Origin: Polyangiaceae bacterium
GTDB lineage: Bacteria; Myxococcota_A; Polyangia; Polyangiales; Polyangiaceae
Reading direction: 5' to 3'
NCBI GenBank assembly: GCA_029261965.1
Contig: JAJDAH010000049.1
Coordinates: forward strand, 1-53,829
Length of the DNA: 53,829 nucleotides
A model generated the notes under the pieces. That model was not told the origin of the DNA. It was given only the letters and a program-made list of their open reading frames with translations, and did no database searches. The position numbers were made by a program, and so were the translations under genes. This document shows positions 53,156-53,829 of this stretch, in pieces (the stretch's first letter is position 1; each line of letters begins with the position of its first letter).

Positions 53156-53829
53156 TCAGGAGTAGCGCTCTTCTTTCCACGGATCGGCGTGGTTGTTGTA
53201 GCCGCGGGTTTCCCAGTAGCCCGGCTCGTCACGCCGGACGAACTTGATCCCGGTCAGCCACTTGGAGCTCTTCCAGAAGTAGAGGTCCGGCACGACTCCC
53301 CGAACGGGTGCGCCGTGTGTTCGAGGCAGCGGGCGCCCTTCGAGTCGATGGGCGACCAGATTCTGAGGTGCCAGCGCCTCGTGCAATCGCACGTTGGCGG
53401 TGTAGCCATGCGCGGCCTCGAAGATGACGTGGCGGGCGGTCTTCTTCACTTTCGCACGCTTGGCGAGATCGCGAACGCGCACGCCTTTCCACTTCGCGCC
53501 GAGCACCGACCAGCCCGTGACACAGTGCACATCGAGCGAGACCTCGGTCTGAGGCATCTTCAACAGCTCCGCGAAGCCAATGGTGAAGGGCTTCTCCACT
53601 TCTCCGTGAACGCGGAGCTCGAAGGAGCCCGGGCTCGGGCTTCCCGGAGAGCCGCCCATGGGTTTCAGGCGCTCGAGGACCCGCTGACCGGGAGGCAGCC
53701 GAGGTCGCCCGTCCGTACGCTTCTGCGCTTGGGCAACTCGCGTCAGATCGTCGCTCAATACCCACAGCCCACCACCGAAGGCGACCAGGGCGGTGCCGCC
53801 AGCGGCCTTTTGGATGAATCGCCGCCGGG
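53156..53829 (-). CDS. Sulfite-oxidase-family molybdopterin oxidoreductase, Tat-exported, 5'-truncated
   Basis: The open frame reaches the window edge; it reads RRRFIQKAAGGTALVAFGGG, a twin-arginine signal, just inside the edge, so the start lies beyond 53829. The mature enzyme has GSFELRVHGEVEKPFTIGFA, VHCVTGWSVLGAKWKGV (Cys expected to bind molybdenum), ARHVIFEAAHGYTANVRLHE and GAPVRGVVPDLYFWKSSKWL, all typical of the oxidoreductase molybdopterin-binding domain (MsrP/SorT-like). It probably reduces or oxidises a periplasmic sulfoxide or sulfite; substrate not determined. Confidence 0.9.
   Translation of the reverse strand, partial: RRRFIQKAAGGTALVAFGGGLWVLSDDLTRVAQAQKRTDGRPRLPPGQRVLERLKPMGGSPGSPSPGSFELRVHGEVEKPFTIGFAELLKMPQTEVSLDVHCVTGWSVLGAKWKGVRVRDLAKRAKVKKTARHVIFEAAHGYTANVRLHEALAPQNLVAHRLEGRPLPRTHGAPVRGVVPDLYFWKSSKWLTGIKFVRRDEPGYWETRGYNNHADPWKEERYS

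Overview
The window is high-GC DNA with dense coding on both strands, short intergenic gaps and frequent ATGA or TGATG overlaps. Several things point to Myxococcota, most likely a Polyangiales-type bacterium. There are many lipoproteins whose mature N-terminus is a Gly/Ser/Thr-rich linker, an AgmX/PglI C-terminal-type domain, a DUF4388 protein, an FHA-fused sigma-54 activator, a Ser/Thr kinase and TSP3-OmpA proteins. This taxonomic call is an inference from protein style, because no rRNA gene is present.

Layout, positions 1-10,400: a truncated unknown protein; a membrane protein and aspartate decarboxylase (panD); a secreted lipoprotein; then a compact minus-strand run DUF507 - NAD-dependent epimerase - yicC - gmk - mtnP - pfkB (9051 down to 4257). 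Upstream of that run lies a RelA/SpoT-like (TIGR04552-type) protein whose start is problematic.

Positions 10,900-18,400: four tightly coupled envelope genes (a lipoprotein with a cytochrome-like C-x13-CH motif, an SH3/beta-barrel protein, DUF4266 and DUF3570). These are followed by a convergent minus-strand block of FHA-sigma54 activator, small membrane protein, cytochrome c lipoprotein, OmpA lipoprotein with a clear terminator, and a large lipoprotein.

Positions 18,585-34,200: dnaE and a DUF4388 protein; tRNA-Lys(TTT); an acidic-tailed unknown; a Cys-rich lipoprotein with tandem AGT repeats; FxsA; a TSP3-OmpA lipoprotein; an AgmX-like lipoprotein; a VWA lipoprotein interrupted by one in-frame TAA; an unknown 497-aa protein; an EI24-type membrane protein; and another lipoprotein.

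Positions 34,370-40,590: a Ser/Thr protein kinase; a ribbon-helix-helix-like protein with 15-residue repeats and a CxxC pair behind an operator-like half-site cluster; a small helical protein; an alpha/beta hydrolase; and a hybrid histidine kinase.

Positions 40,600-51,040 look like a catabolic region: a glutamine-synthetase-like ligase with a Lys/Arg-rich tail, an iron alcohol dehydrogenase, a TetR regulator divergent from an AlkB alkane hydroxylase over two palindromic operators, and three acyl-CoA dehydrogenases. Taken together these could oxidise alkanes to alcohols and then feed beta-oxidation (inference). Between them lie a MITE-like remnant, tRNA-Gly(CCC) and a ChaC-like cyclotransferase. 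The window ends with a redox operon: a Tat-exported sulfite-oxidase-family molybdoenzyme (cut by the window edge), a PepSY-type membrane protein and a thioredoxin-TPR lipoprotein.
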